In this document: positions 10,307 to 19,552 of the stretch, piece after piece
Position numbering within the stretch: the stretch's first letter is position 1
Layout of the letters: each line of letters starts with the position of its first letter
Source: Brassica napus
Taxonomy: Eukaryota > Streptophyta > Magnoliopsida > Brassicales > Brassicaceae
Direction of reading: 5' to 3'
DNA length: 64,000 nucleotides
Assembly: GCF_020379485.1 (NCBI RefSeq)
Contig: NW_026014892.1
Span: 62,001-126,000, forward strand
Notes under the pieces: generated by a model
Told to the model about the DNA's origin: nothing
What the model saw: the letters and a program-made list of their open reading frames with translations, nothing else
Database searches by the model: none
Translations under genes and position numbers: made by a program

Positions 10307-12168
10307 AATGCCCAAGCTGTGAAGCATCCTACTCAGGCCGTGTGTTCTTTTGCTAAATATCCAGAAGCACATTGTGCATTCATGGTAAACTTAGATGAGA
10401 ATCACATTCCAAGAAGCTATGAAGAGGCAATGAAGGATAAGGAATGGAAGGAATCAGTAGGAGCTGAAACAGGAGCTATGATCAAGAATGATACATGGTA
10501 TGAGAGTGAACTACCAAAAGGGAAGAAGGCAGTATCTCGTAGATGGATCTTCACAATCAAATACAAGGCTGATGGGCAGATTGAGAGGAAGAAGACTAGA
10601 TTAGTAGCAAGAGGGTTCACTCAAACATATGGAGAGGATTACATTGAGACATTTGCAACAGTAGCCAAGTTACATACCATTAGAATTGTACTAAGCTTGG
10701 CAGTTAATCTTGGATGGGGATTGTGGCAAATGGATGTGAAGAATGCATTCTTACAAGGAGAACTTGAGGATGAAGTATACATGTATCCTCCACCTGGTCT
10801 TGAACATCTAGTGAAAAGAGGGAATGTACTGAGGCTAAAGAAGGCTATCTATGGGTTGAAGCAATCACCAAGAGCTTGGTACAACAAGTTGAGCACAACT
10901 CTGAACGGCCGAGGTTTTAAGAAGTCAGAATTGGACCATACTCTCTTTACCCTCACTACTCCCTCAGGTATGGTTGCTCTCCTTGTGTATGTGGATGATA
11001 TCATTATCACAGGGAGTGATAAGGAAGGTATCAAAGCAACCAAGGAGTTTCTAAAGTCTATGTTTGAAATAAAAGACTTGGGAGAAATGAAATACTTTCT
11101 TGGAATTGAGATTTGTAGATCCAAGGAAGGTTTGTTCATGTCCCAAAGGAAGTATACACTTGATCTTTTGAAAGGTGCAGGTGCTTATGGAGGCAACACA
11201 GCAAGGATGCCAATGGAGGATGGCTACAAAGTACCAAGAGAGGGGGAGATTGAAGACAACAAGCCATTTCATGATCCTAAACTCTATAGAAAACTTGTTG
11301 GCAAATTGATTTATCTTACCATCACAAGACCTGATATATGCTTTGCTGTGAATCAGGTGAGTCAACACATGCAGCTTCCCAAGGAACATCATTGGCGTAT
11401 GGTGGAGAGGCTACTAATGTATCTGAATGGCTCGCCGGATCAAGGAGTATGGATGGGGTGCAATGGAAGCACAGAAGTGGTGGGCTATTATGATGCAGAT
11501 TGGGCAGGTGATAGAGCTGACAGGAGATCAACAACCGGCTATTGCACATTCATTGGAGGCAACTTGGTGACTTGGAAGAGTAAGAAACAGAAGGTGGTGT
11601 CATGCTCAAGTGCAGAAGCTGAGTATAGAGCTATGCTGAAGCTTACAAACGAGCTAGTTTGGATCAAGGGCATCTTGAAGCATTTGGAGATAAAACAAGA
11701 CACTCCAATGACAATGCATTGTGACAACCAGGCCGCCATTTGGATCAAGGGCATCTTGAAGCATTTGGAGATAAAACAAGACACTCCAATGACAATGCAT
11801 TGTGACAACCAGGTTGGATCAAGGGCATCTTGAAGCTAGTTTGGATCAAGGGCATCTTGAAGCTAGTTTGGATCAAGGGCATCTTGAAGCATTTGGAGAT
11901 AAAACAAGACACTCCAATGACAATGCATTGTGACAACCAGGCCACCATTCACATAGCCTCCAACTCGGTGTTCCATGAGAGGACAAAGCACATTGAGGTT
12001 GATTGCCACAAGGTGAGGCAGATGATTGTCCTAGGAGTCATCTTGCCATGTTATACTAGGAGTGAAGATCAGTTGGCTGATGTATTTACCAAGGCTGCAA
12101 GGCAAAAGACAATGGAGTCCATTCATATTAGATTGGGCCTCATTGATCTTGGGAAGAGAAGCAGCTGA
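10307..12168 (+). pseudogene. A1 RT-RNase H, 3' part, with tandem rearrangement
   Basis: The frame of 1300-4206 resumes at NAQAV after the duplicated target ACTAC. It carries RT (QMDVKNAFLQG, YVDD at about 10988-10999) and RNase H (DADWAG, SSAEAEYR). At 11658-11866 the segment encoding WIKGILKHLE...CDNQAA is duplicated once as an 81-bp unit and followed by two 27-bp partial copies, which shifts the frame. The true C-terminus (TKHIEVDCHKVR, LADVFTKA, LGKRSS) follows in another frame to the TGA at 12166-12168. Substitutions unlike the sister copies include S/R before RWIFTI and C/Y before DADW. Confidence 0.92.
11658..11866 (+). repeat. Tandem duplication inside A1 RNase H (81-bp and 27-bp units)
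   Basis: Unit 1 (11658-11738, 81 bp) starts TTTGGATCAAGGGCATC. Unit 2 (11739-11812) is a shortened copy. Two 27-bp copies of the unit's start, each ending GAAGCTAG, follow at 11813-11839 and 11840-11866, and the normal sequence resumes at 11867. The GCTAGTTTGGATC junctions match the natural sequence just upstream (GAGCTAGTTTGGATC), which suggests slippage or template switching during copying. Confidence 0.9.
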
Positions 12169-12200
12169 TCCCCTTAGTCATGAGATCTTTACTCTTTTTC

Positions 12201-12241
12201 CCTCATTAAGGTTTTGTCCCAATGGGTTTTCCTTAGTGAGG
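12201..12241 (+). other. Conserved 3'-UTR hairpin of A1
   Basis: CCTCATTAAGG pairs with CCTTAGTGAGG around TTTTGTCCCAATGGGTTTT. Compared with C1 a C-G pair has become T-A, so pairing is kept although both arms changed. The polypurine tract GAGGGGGAG follows at 12300-12308. Confidence 0.7.
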
Positions 12242-12308
12242 TTTTTAATGAGGAAGATCTCATGGCTGTCCAAGCTTAGGCTTTCACAAAGCTAAGCTTG
12301 AGGGGGAG

Positions 12309-12909
12309 TGTTGAGATGAGCTGAGTTAAGTGAAGAAGGGAGATGAGGTTTGAGTAGAATGAGGAGAAGGGAGACTAGGAAGGTTTGGGAGCTTTGGGAT
12401 CAACCAATCCGTACAAGGCCGTACATGGCCGTACCATCCGTACAAGATGGGATCGACCAAAGCTCAACCAAACCCCACCACTAGTTACCCAAGTTACTTA
12501 AGTAAAGAGGAGAAGTTACCTTAGCCTTTGGAGGATGGATCAGACCGTTGGAAAGGATAAGGGAGAGTCTTGGACAGGCTGTCACAGCTGGAAAGTAAAA
12601 GCAAAAGGCATCAGCCAGCTAGAGAGGCCTCACACGGATGGCTCTCCTTATTGGATAGTTTTGAATTAGGCATTGACTCCACATGCTTACCTTATCCTCT
12701 TGTATACGAAAACCCTAGCTCTCTCCTTCATATAAATATGTAAACTCTCTCATTAATAAGATTAAGCAAGTTATGAGTCTCTCTTAGTCTTTATTCTCAC
12801 AATGATTCTATGCTAGACTCCTAATCTCATTTCATACTCAAATCTCTTCTAAAACACTTCTAGTCTTTCTTATTTACTCAGATTACTCTACTCAATCCTA
12901 AAAGTGATA
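12309..12909 (+). repeat. 3' LTR of A1 (601 bp)
   Basis: It matches 452-1052 with two visible differences. One turns the first TCCGTACAA context from CAGTCCG to CAATCCG; the other is GGCCTCACACGG against GGCCTTACACGG. It ends at ...GTGATA, followed by the second target copy ATATT. Confidence 0.95.
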
Positions 12910-15900
12910 ATATTCAGTCCTAATGATGTAAAGTTTCAGGATATTAAAAGCAGCAAGGTGATTGGGAAAGGAGTTACTAAAGGAGAACTTTACTTACTTG
13001 AAGATCTTACTTCTGTTCCTAATCATTGTTGTTCATTTACATTTGCTTCTGATTCTGTCTCTAGTTTGAATAAGAATGCTTTATGGCATGCTAGACTAGG
13101 CCACCCTCATGTTAAACCTTTGAACTTAATGGTACCAGGTGTTATTTATGAGAATAAAGATTGTGAAACTTGTATCCTAAGCAAGCATTGTAAGAATGTG
13201 TTTCCTAAATTTACAACAGTCTATGAGAATTGCTTTGATTTGATTCATTCTGATGTGTGGACTGCTCCTTGTATGTCTAGGGATAACTTTAAGTACTTTG
13301 TCACATTCATTGATGAAAAATCCAAATACACCTGGTTAACCTTAATTCAAACCAAAGATAGGGTACTTGATGCATTTAAGAACTTTCAAGCTTATGTGAC
13401 TAACCATTATCATGCCAAGATTAAAATTTTTAGATCAGATAATGGAGGAGAGTACACAAGCTTGGCGTTGAAACAACATCTAGCTCAGCATGGAGTGCTC
13501 CATCAGACTAGTTGTCCCTATACTCCTCAGCAAAATGGGGTGGCTGAGAGGAAGAACAGACATCTCATGGAAGTGGCAAGGGCTCTCATGCTTCAAGCAA
13601 ACGTTCCCAAAAGGTTTTGGAGTGATGTTGTATCTACTGCATGCTACTTGATCAACAGAACTCCAACTAAGGTGTTAGGAGATCATGCTCCATTTGAAGT
13701 TCTAAACAAGCACAAGCCAGTCCTTGACTACTTGAGAGTCTTCGGATGCTTGTGTTATGTGCTGATTCCAGGAGAGCTGCGCAACAAGCTTGAAGCTAGA
13801 AGCACCAAAGCCATGTTTATTGGTTATTCAACAACTCAAAAGGGGTATAGATGTTATGATCCAGTTACACAGAGGGTTTTGACTTCTAGAGATGTGAAGT
13901 TCATTGAATCACGTGGATACTATGATGAGAAGAATCAGGAAGACTTGAGGGATATTACATCAGACAAGGCTGGTGTGCTGCAGATTATCTTGGAGAACCT
14001 AGGTATTAAGGTGTCTCAAGACTAAAATAGTGGAGGGAGCTGTCCGGGAACATCTCCACCACCCATGGAAACCACAGAACAACCCCACCTTCATCATGAG
14101 GGGGGAGAAGAAACAGGAGCTCAAGAAAGCTCAAGTGATAGAAGAGGAGAGGATTTGGAGTCACATGATCAAGGTGGTGTAGAAACAACACAAAATGGTG
14201 TGGAGACCGAATCAGTACAAATGGGAGAGTCATCAGGTGATGAGACTCAAGAAGAAGTGAGAGAGCCGACTCCTCCTCAACCACAGCAACAACTAAGAAG
14301 AAGTACAAGGCTGAGGAAGGATCCTTCCAGTTGGGTAAACACGAGAGTGTACTACAATGCCCAAGCTGTATGTTCATTTGCTCAATACCCTGAAGAACAT
14401 TGTGCTTTTATGGTAAACTTGGATGAGAACTACATTCCAAGAAGCTATGAAGAGGCAATGATGGATAAAGAATGGAAGGAATCAGTTGGAGCTGAGGCAG
14501 GAGCTATGATCAAGAATGATACATGGTATGAGAGTGAGCTACCCAAAGGGAAGAAGGCTGTGACTAGTAGATGGATCTTCACAATCAAGTATAAGGCTGA
14601 TGGAAAGGTTGAAAGGAAGAAGTCAAGACTGGTTGCAAGAGGCTTCACACAAACGTATGGAGAAGATTACATTGAGACCTTTGCACCAGTAGCTAAACTA
14701 CACACAATCCGGATTGTCTTAAGCTTGGCTGTGAACCTTGGATGGGGCTTATGGCAAATGGATGTGAAGAATGCCTTTCTACAAGGAGAACTTGAGGATG
14801 AAGTGTATATGCATCCACCTCCCGGCTTGGAACACTTAGTGAAGAGAGGGAATGTGCTGAGACTGAAGAAAGCTATCTATGGGCTGAAGCAATCACCAAG
14901 AGCTTGGTACAACAAGCTGAGTACTACCCTGAATGGCCGAGGCTTCAAGAAGTCTGAACTTGATCACACCCTTTTCACTCTCACTACTCCCTCAGGTATG
15001 ATTGCACTCCTTGTGTATGTTGATGATATCATTATCACAGGAAGTGATAAGGAAGGTATCATAGCAACCAAGGAGTTCCTTAAATCCATGTTTGAGATAA
15101 AAGACTTGGGAGAAATGAAATACTTTCTTGGAATTGAGATATGTAGATCCAAGGAAGGTTTGTTCATGTCCCAAAGGAAGTATACACTTGATCTTTTGAA
15201 AGGTGCAGGTGCTTATGGAGGCAAGATAGCAAGGATGCCTATGGAGGATGGCTACAAAGTCCCACGAGAGGGGGAGATTGAAGACATCAAACCTTATCAG
15301 GATCCTAAACTCTATAGAAAACTAGTTGGTAAATTGATTTACCTTACCATAACAAGACCTGATATTTGTTTTGCTGTGAATCAGGTGAGTCAACACATGC
15401 AAGTGCCTAAGGAGCATCACTGGCGCATGGTGGAGAGAATCCTGATGTATCTCAATGTCTCACCTGATCAAGGAGTATGGATGGGTTGCAATGGGAGCAC
15501 TGAAGTGGTTGGATACTTTGATGCGGATTGGGCCGGTGATAGAGCAGACAGGAGATCAACCACAGGCTATTGCACATTCATTGGAGGCAACTTGGTTACA
15601 TGGAAGAGTAAGAAGCAGAAGGTGGTCTCTTGCTCAAGCGCAGAAGCTGAGTATAGAGCTATGCTGAAGCTTACCAACGAGCTGGTGTGAATCAAAGGCA
15701 TCTTGAAGCATTTGGAGATTGATCAAGCCACGCCAATGACAATGCATTGTGATAACCAAGCAGCTATCCACATTGCCTCCAACTCGGTGTTCCATGAGAG
15801 AACCAAGCACATTGAAGTTGATTGCCACAAGGTGAGGCAGATGATCATCCTAGGAGTCATCCTGCCATGCTACACAAGGAGTGAAGATCAGTTGGCTGAT

Positions 15901-16013
15901 GTGTTCACCAAGGCTAGTTGGCTGATGTGTTCACCAAGGCTGCAAGACAGAAGACAATGGATTCCATTCACATCAGGCTGGGCCTCATTGATCTTGGGAA
16001 GAGAAGGAGATGA
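12910..16013 (+). pseudogene. Element H integrase-RT-RNase H, 3' part
   Basis: The H frame resumes at the duplicated ATATTC (NVIFSPNDV). It encodes the integrase finger HARLGHPH...CETCILSKHC (a Ser replaces the usual Gly), the D-D-35-E core with QNGVAERKN, the linker with HHEGG, RT (YVDD at 15016-15027) and RNase H. A TAA at 14023-14025 breaks the linker; the frame continues unshifted. TGG is TGA at 15688-15690 in ELVW. A 26-bp duplication at 15890-15941 shifts the frame at LADVFTKA; the natural C-terminus LGKRR with TGA is at 16011-16013. A five-codon segment (HPSQx) present in sister copies is missing after NAQAV. Confidence 0.92.
15890..15941 (+). repeat. 26-bp tandem duplication in H RNase H
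   Basis: AGTTGGCTGATGTGTTCACC plus AAGGCT occurs twice in a row (15890-15915, 15916-15941). It causes a frameshift in the LADVFTKA motif. Confidence 0.92.
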
Positions 16014-16046
16014 TCCCCTTTGGCTGTGAGGTCTTTACTCTTTTTC

Positions 16047-16087
16047 CCTCATCAAGGTTTTGTCCCAATGGGTTTTCCTTGGTGAGG
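16047..16087 (+). other. Conserved 3'-UTR hairpin of H
   Basis: CCTCATCAAGG and CCTTGGTGAGG are paired around TTTTGTCCCAATGGGTTTT. The polypurine tract GAGGGGGAG (16146-16154) and the LTR follow. Confidence 0.7.
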
Positions 16088-16154
16088 TTTTTAATGAGGA
16101 AGATCTCATGGCTATCCAAGCTTAGACTTTCACAAAGCTAAGCTTGAGGGGGAG

Positions 16155-16727
16155 TGTTGAGATATGGAGATGATTAAGTGAGAGGATCAAGGGTGTTCAT
16201 AAGAAGAAAGCTCAAGAGAAGAGAAGTGGAAGTTGTGTACGGACATGTACGGATATGGAAGTGACCGTACAGCTCAAGTACCTTGGGAAGGAAGGCAATC
16301 CGTTTATCTATCTTAGAAGTGGCCAAAGACTCGACCAGAGAGAGAGGCTTTAGGCCAGGACCGTTGGAGGATCAGATTGAACCGCGGCCAAGCTGTTGCT
16401 AGCTGTAAAGGCAAAAGGAGCATCTAGCAAAGATCCCTTTGGCATCAAGCATGTAACAGCTCTCATCCGTTCATTCAAAAGAGGCGCGCCCCTTCCCGGT
16501 TGACTCCACATGCTTAGTCTTTAGGATATGCTTTCACTATTACAAAACCCTTGTAGGTTGATCCATATAAATATGTACTCTCTCCATAATAATAAATCAG
16601 ACAGTTCTATACTATTAATCACTCTACACATTTCCATAATGATTCTCCATTAGTCCCTAATCCTTTCTCTACTCAACCTAAATCATACTACTCTCTCATA
16701 TACAACTCAGATTATCTAAAACTTATA
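16155..16727 (+). repeat. 3' LTR of element H (573 bp)
   Basis: It begins TGTTGAGATATGGAGATG after the polypurine tract and ends CTAAAACTTATA, where the satellite begins. It carries GTGTACGGACATGTACGG and CCGTACAG, GTAC-core words without a full TCCGTACAA. TATAAATA lies near 16566. No second copy is in the window. The expected duplication partner of GATTC (16728-16732) lies left of the window. Confidence 0.88.
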
Positions 16728-17933
16728 GATTCATCTTGGTTTGATTATAATGACAAAGAAGTTGTCATATTCCCAAACAGGAAAACTGGGATCACCTGAT
16801 TTGAAAGTGGGATAGCTTCTTCATCCTAACTCCTATGAGATTTATTCAACTTCCTGGTGATTCTCCAGTACTTTATTTATCAAAATCAAGCTTCTTACAT
16901 CGCGATTCATCTTGGTTTGATTAGAATGACAAAGAAGTTGTCATATTCCCAAACAGGAAAACTGGGATCACCTGATTTGAAAGTGTGATAGCTTCTTCAT
17001 CCTAACTCCTATGAGATTTTTTCCACTTACTAGTGATTCTCCACTACTTTATGTATCAAAATCAAGCTTGTTACATCGCGATTCTTCCTGGTTTGATTAG
17101 AATGACAAAGAAGTTGTCATATTCCCAAACAGTAAAACTGGGATCACCTGATTTGAAAGTGGGATAGCTTCTTCATCCTAACTCCTATGAGATTTATTCA
17201 ACTTCCTGGTGATTCTCCAGTACTTTATGTATCAAAATCAAGCTTCTTACATCGCGATTCATCTTGGTTTGATTAGAATGACAAAGAAGTTGTCATATTC
17301 CCAAACAGGAAAACTGAGATCACCTGATTTGAAAGTGTGATAGCTTCTTCATCCTAACTCCTATGAGATTTATTCAACTTCCTGGTGATTCTCCAGTAGT
17401 TTATGTACCAAAATCAGGCTTCTTACATCGCGATTCATCTTGGTTTGATTAGAATGACAAAGAAGTTGTCATATTCCCAAACAGGAAAACTGGGATCACC
17501 TGATTTGAAAGTGTGATAGCTTCTTCATCCTAACTCCTATGAGATTTTTTCCACTTACTAGTGATTTTCCACTACTTTATGTATCAAAATCAAGCTTATT
17601 ACATCGCGATTCTTCCTGGTTTGATTAGAATGAAAAAGAAGTTGTCATATTCTCATATTCCCAAACAGGAAAACTGGGATCACCTGAATTGAAAGTGGGA
17701 TAGCTTCTTCATCCTAACTCCTATGAGATTTATTCAACTTCCTGGTGATTCTCCAGTACTTTATGTATCAAAATCAAGCTTCTTACATCGCGATTCATCT
17801 TGGTTTGATTAGAATGACAAAGAAGTTGTCATATTCCCAAACAGGAAAACTGGGATCACCTGATTTGAAAGTGGGATTAACTTCTAAATCCTAACTCCTA
17901 TGAGATTTATTCCACTTCCTAAGGATTCTCCAC
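16728..17933. repeat. 176-bp centromeric satellite array (CentBr-like), 6.8 monomers
   Basis: Monomers start at 16728, 16904, 17080, 17256, 17432, 17608 and 17792. The period is 176 bp except the sixth (184 bp), which holds an 8-bp duplication of TCATATTC. The seventh is cut after 142 bp by element C2. Each monomer has TGTCATATTCCCAAAC and, except one variant, CAAGCTT. Period, AAGCTT site and sequence fit the Brassica CentBr satellite as I remember it. Monomers 2 and 5 share TTTTTTCCACTTACTAG; 3 and 6 share GATTCTTCCTGG; 1, 4 and 7 share GATTCATCTTGG. This suggests a three-monomer higher-order unit. Confidence 0.9.
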
Positions 17934-18530
17934 TGTTGAGATGAGTTGAGACATATGAGAAGAGAGGTAAAGACACAAAGGAGTTGAGGGCATAAAGAGG
18001 GCAAAGGAGTTAAGAGAAGGAATGAGTTGATAGGGATGGTACGGACGGATAGGCCGTACCATTGGCCGTACAAAGGTAAAAGCGGCCAAGTAACTCTCCG
18101 GGTAACTTACATGGACTGACTTGAAGTTACACTTGACCAAGACCTTATCCGAAAGTTGGAAAGGATAAGGGAGGCGCGGCTTGACAGCTAGGACAGGCTG
18201 GCAAGAGCTGGAAAGGAAGAGCATCTAGTCTTGGATCAAGAAGATGCTTCAAACGTGTGGAGACTATCATTGGCCGGTTCAAATTAAAGCACCAACTCTT
18301 CTTTGACTCTACATGCTTGCTTATCCTTATGATTTCGAAAACCCTAATGTGTATGGACCAATATATATTGTGAGCTCATCATTAATAAGAATCAGACAGT
18401 TCTAAACAATTAATCTCTCTAGACTTTTCATAATGATTCTCCATTAGTCTCTTAATCTCTTAAGCTACTCAAATCTCTTCTTTATTCTCATCTAAACTCA
18501 GATTATCTTTTACATTACTTAAAACTTATA
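17934..18530 (+). repeat. 5' LTR of C2 (597 bp)
   Basis: It starts TGTTGAGATGAGTTGAGACA and ends TTAAAACTTATA. It diverges clearly from the C1 LTRs, with an insertion GAGAAGAGAGG early in U3, GCCGTACCATTGGCCGTAC, and the loss of the GAGCGTCCGTAC site. So C2 is an older or separate subfamily member. Confidence 0.9.
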
Positions 18531-18811
18531 TGGTATCAGAGCAAGGTTGATTTCAATCTGAGATCTTGGTGTTTTCTCTTGAAGATTCAAACTTGAAACT
18601 TTAAGAGATCAAGTGAGTGTCTTTGAAGTGTTCGTGGAAAAATCTACATCACGGGGGTTTAATCTACGTTCGGGAGTTCTTATCTGGATCTTTGGAGGTT
18701 CTTTGAAGATTAAAGACAAGACACGAGGGGTATGAAGCTGGTGGTGTGGTTCTAAGTCTCAAGATCAAGTCTTCTACAAGTTATTAAAGTGAAACTGTTA
18801 AAGATGGAAAT
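18531..18811 (+). other. C2 primer binding site, leader and first gag codons
   Basis: TGGTATCAGAGC (18531-18542) is the tRNA-iMet-type primer site. A leader of about 260 bp follows. ATG at 18804-18806 starts gag (ATG GAA A...), interrupted by A2 after 18811. No other feature is seen in the leader. Confidence 0.85.
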
Positions 18812-19412
18812 TATCACTTTTAGGATTGAGTAGAGTAATCTGAGTAAATAAGAAAGACTAGAAGTGTTTTAGAAGAGATTTGAGTATGAAATGAAATTAG
18901 GAGTCTAGCATAGAATCATTATGAGAATAAAGACTAAGAGAGGCTCATAACTTGCTTAATCTTATTAATGAGAGAGTTTACATATTTATATGAAGGAGAG
19001 AGCTAGGGTTTTCGTATACAAGAGGATAAGGTAAGCATGTGGAGTCAATGCCTAATTCAAAACTATCCAATAAGGAGAGCCATCCGTGTGAGGCCTCTCT
19101 AGCTGGCTGATGCCTTTTGCTTTTACTTTCCAGCTGTGACAGCCTGTCCAAGACTCTCCCTTATCCTTTCCAACGGTCTGATCCATCCTCCAAAGGCTAA
19201 GGTAACTTCTCCTCTTTACTTAAGTAACTTGGGTAACTAGTGGTGAGGTTTGGTTGAGCTTTGGTCGATCCCATCTTGTACGGATGGTATGGCCATGTAC
19301 GGCCTTGTACGGAATGGTTGATCCCAAAGCTCCCAAACCTTCCTAGTCTCCCTTCTCCTCATTCTACTCAAACCTCATCTCCCTTCTTCACTTAACTCAG
19401 CTCATCTCAACA
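18812..19412 (-). repeat. 3' LTR of A2
   Basis: This is a reverse-complement family A LTR, reading TATCACTTTTAGG to CATCTCAACA on the plus strand. Its GTAC cluster carries two changes, GGTATGG for GGTACGG and TACGGAATGG for TACGGACTGG. The complement CTCCCCCTCAAGCTT of the polypurine tract follows directly at 19413. Confidence 0.94.
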
Positions 19413-19479
19413 CTCCCCCTCAAGCTTAGCTTTGTGAAAGCCTAAGCTTGGACAGCCATGAGATCTTCCTCATTAAAAA

Positions 19480-19520
19480 CCTCACTAAGGAAAACCCATT
19501 GGGACAAAACCTTAATGAGG
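19480..19520 (-). other. Conserved 3'-UTR hairpin of A2
   Basis: On the minus strand CCTCATTAAGG and CCTTAGTGAGG flank TTTTGTCCCAATGGGTTTT, the family A version. It lies between the ORF stop and the polypurine tract. Confidence 0.68.
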
Positions 19521-19552
19521 GAAAAAGAGTAAAGATCTCATGACTAAGGGGA

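Larger units (their letters stand above)
452..12909 (+). mobile_element. Element A1: complete Ty1/copia element (family A) carrying nested element C1
   Basis: Two 601-bp LTRs (452-1052 and 12309-12909) are flanked by the perfect duplication ATATT. Without the 6.1-kb C1 insertion (4207-10301) A1 would be about 6.4 kb. It has a primer binding site at 1053, one gag-pol frame starting at 1300, a hairpin at 12201-12241 and a polypurine tract at 12300-12308. By eye the two LTRs differ at two positions only (A/G near position 100 of the LTR and T/C near 320), so insertion is recent. Gag-pol is broken by a nonsense codon, by C1 and by a tandem rearrangement in RNase H. Confidence 0.95.
1..16727 (+). 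mobile_element. Element H: Ty1/copia LTR retrotransposon, 5' end outside window, split by A1
   Basis: The coding sequence at 1-451 stops inside the protease-to-integrase stretch and resumes in frame at 12910, after an 12.46-kb element (A1) bounded by the 5-bp duplication ATATT (447-451 and 12910-12914). H then runs through integrase, reverse transcriptase and RNase H to 16013, a hairpin, a polypurine tract at 16146-16154 and a 3' LTR at 16155-16727. The right end abuts a 176-bp satellite array, so H inserted into centromeric satellite DNA. Its 5' LTR and gag start lie left of the window. The order protease-integrase-RT-RNase H defines Ty1/copia. The element is dead (two nonsense codons and one frameshift). 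Confidence 0.93.

Noticed and set aside
16155..16727. H LTR considered as a solo LTR
   Set aside because: It is preceded by the polypurine tract, hairpin and RNase H end of the same element, so it is the 3' LTR of H.
16728..17933. Direct repeat array considered as a CRISPR array
   Set aside because: Repeats are 176 bp, contiguous and without unique spacers, in a plant retrotransposon setting; this is satellite DNA.
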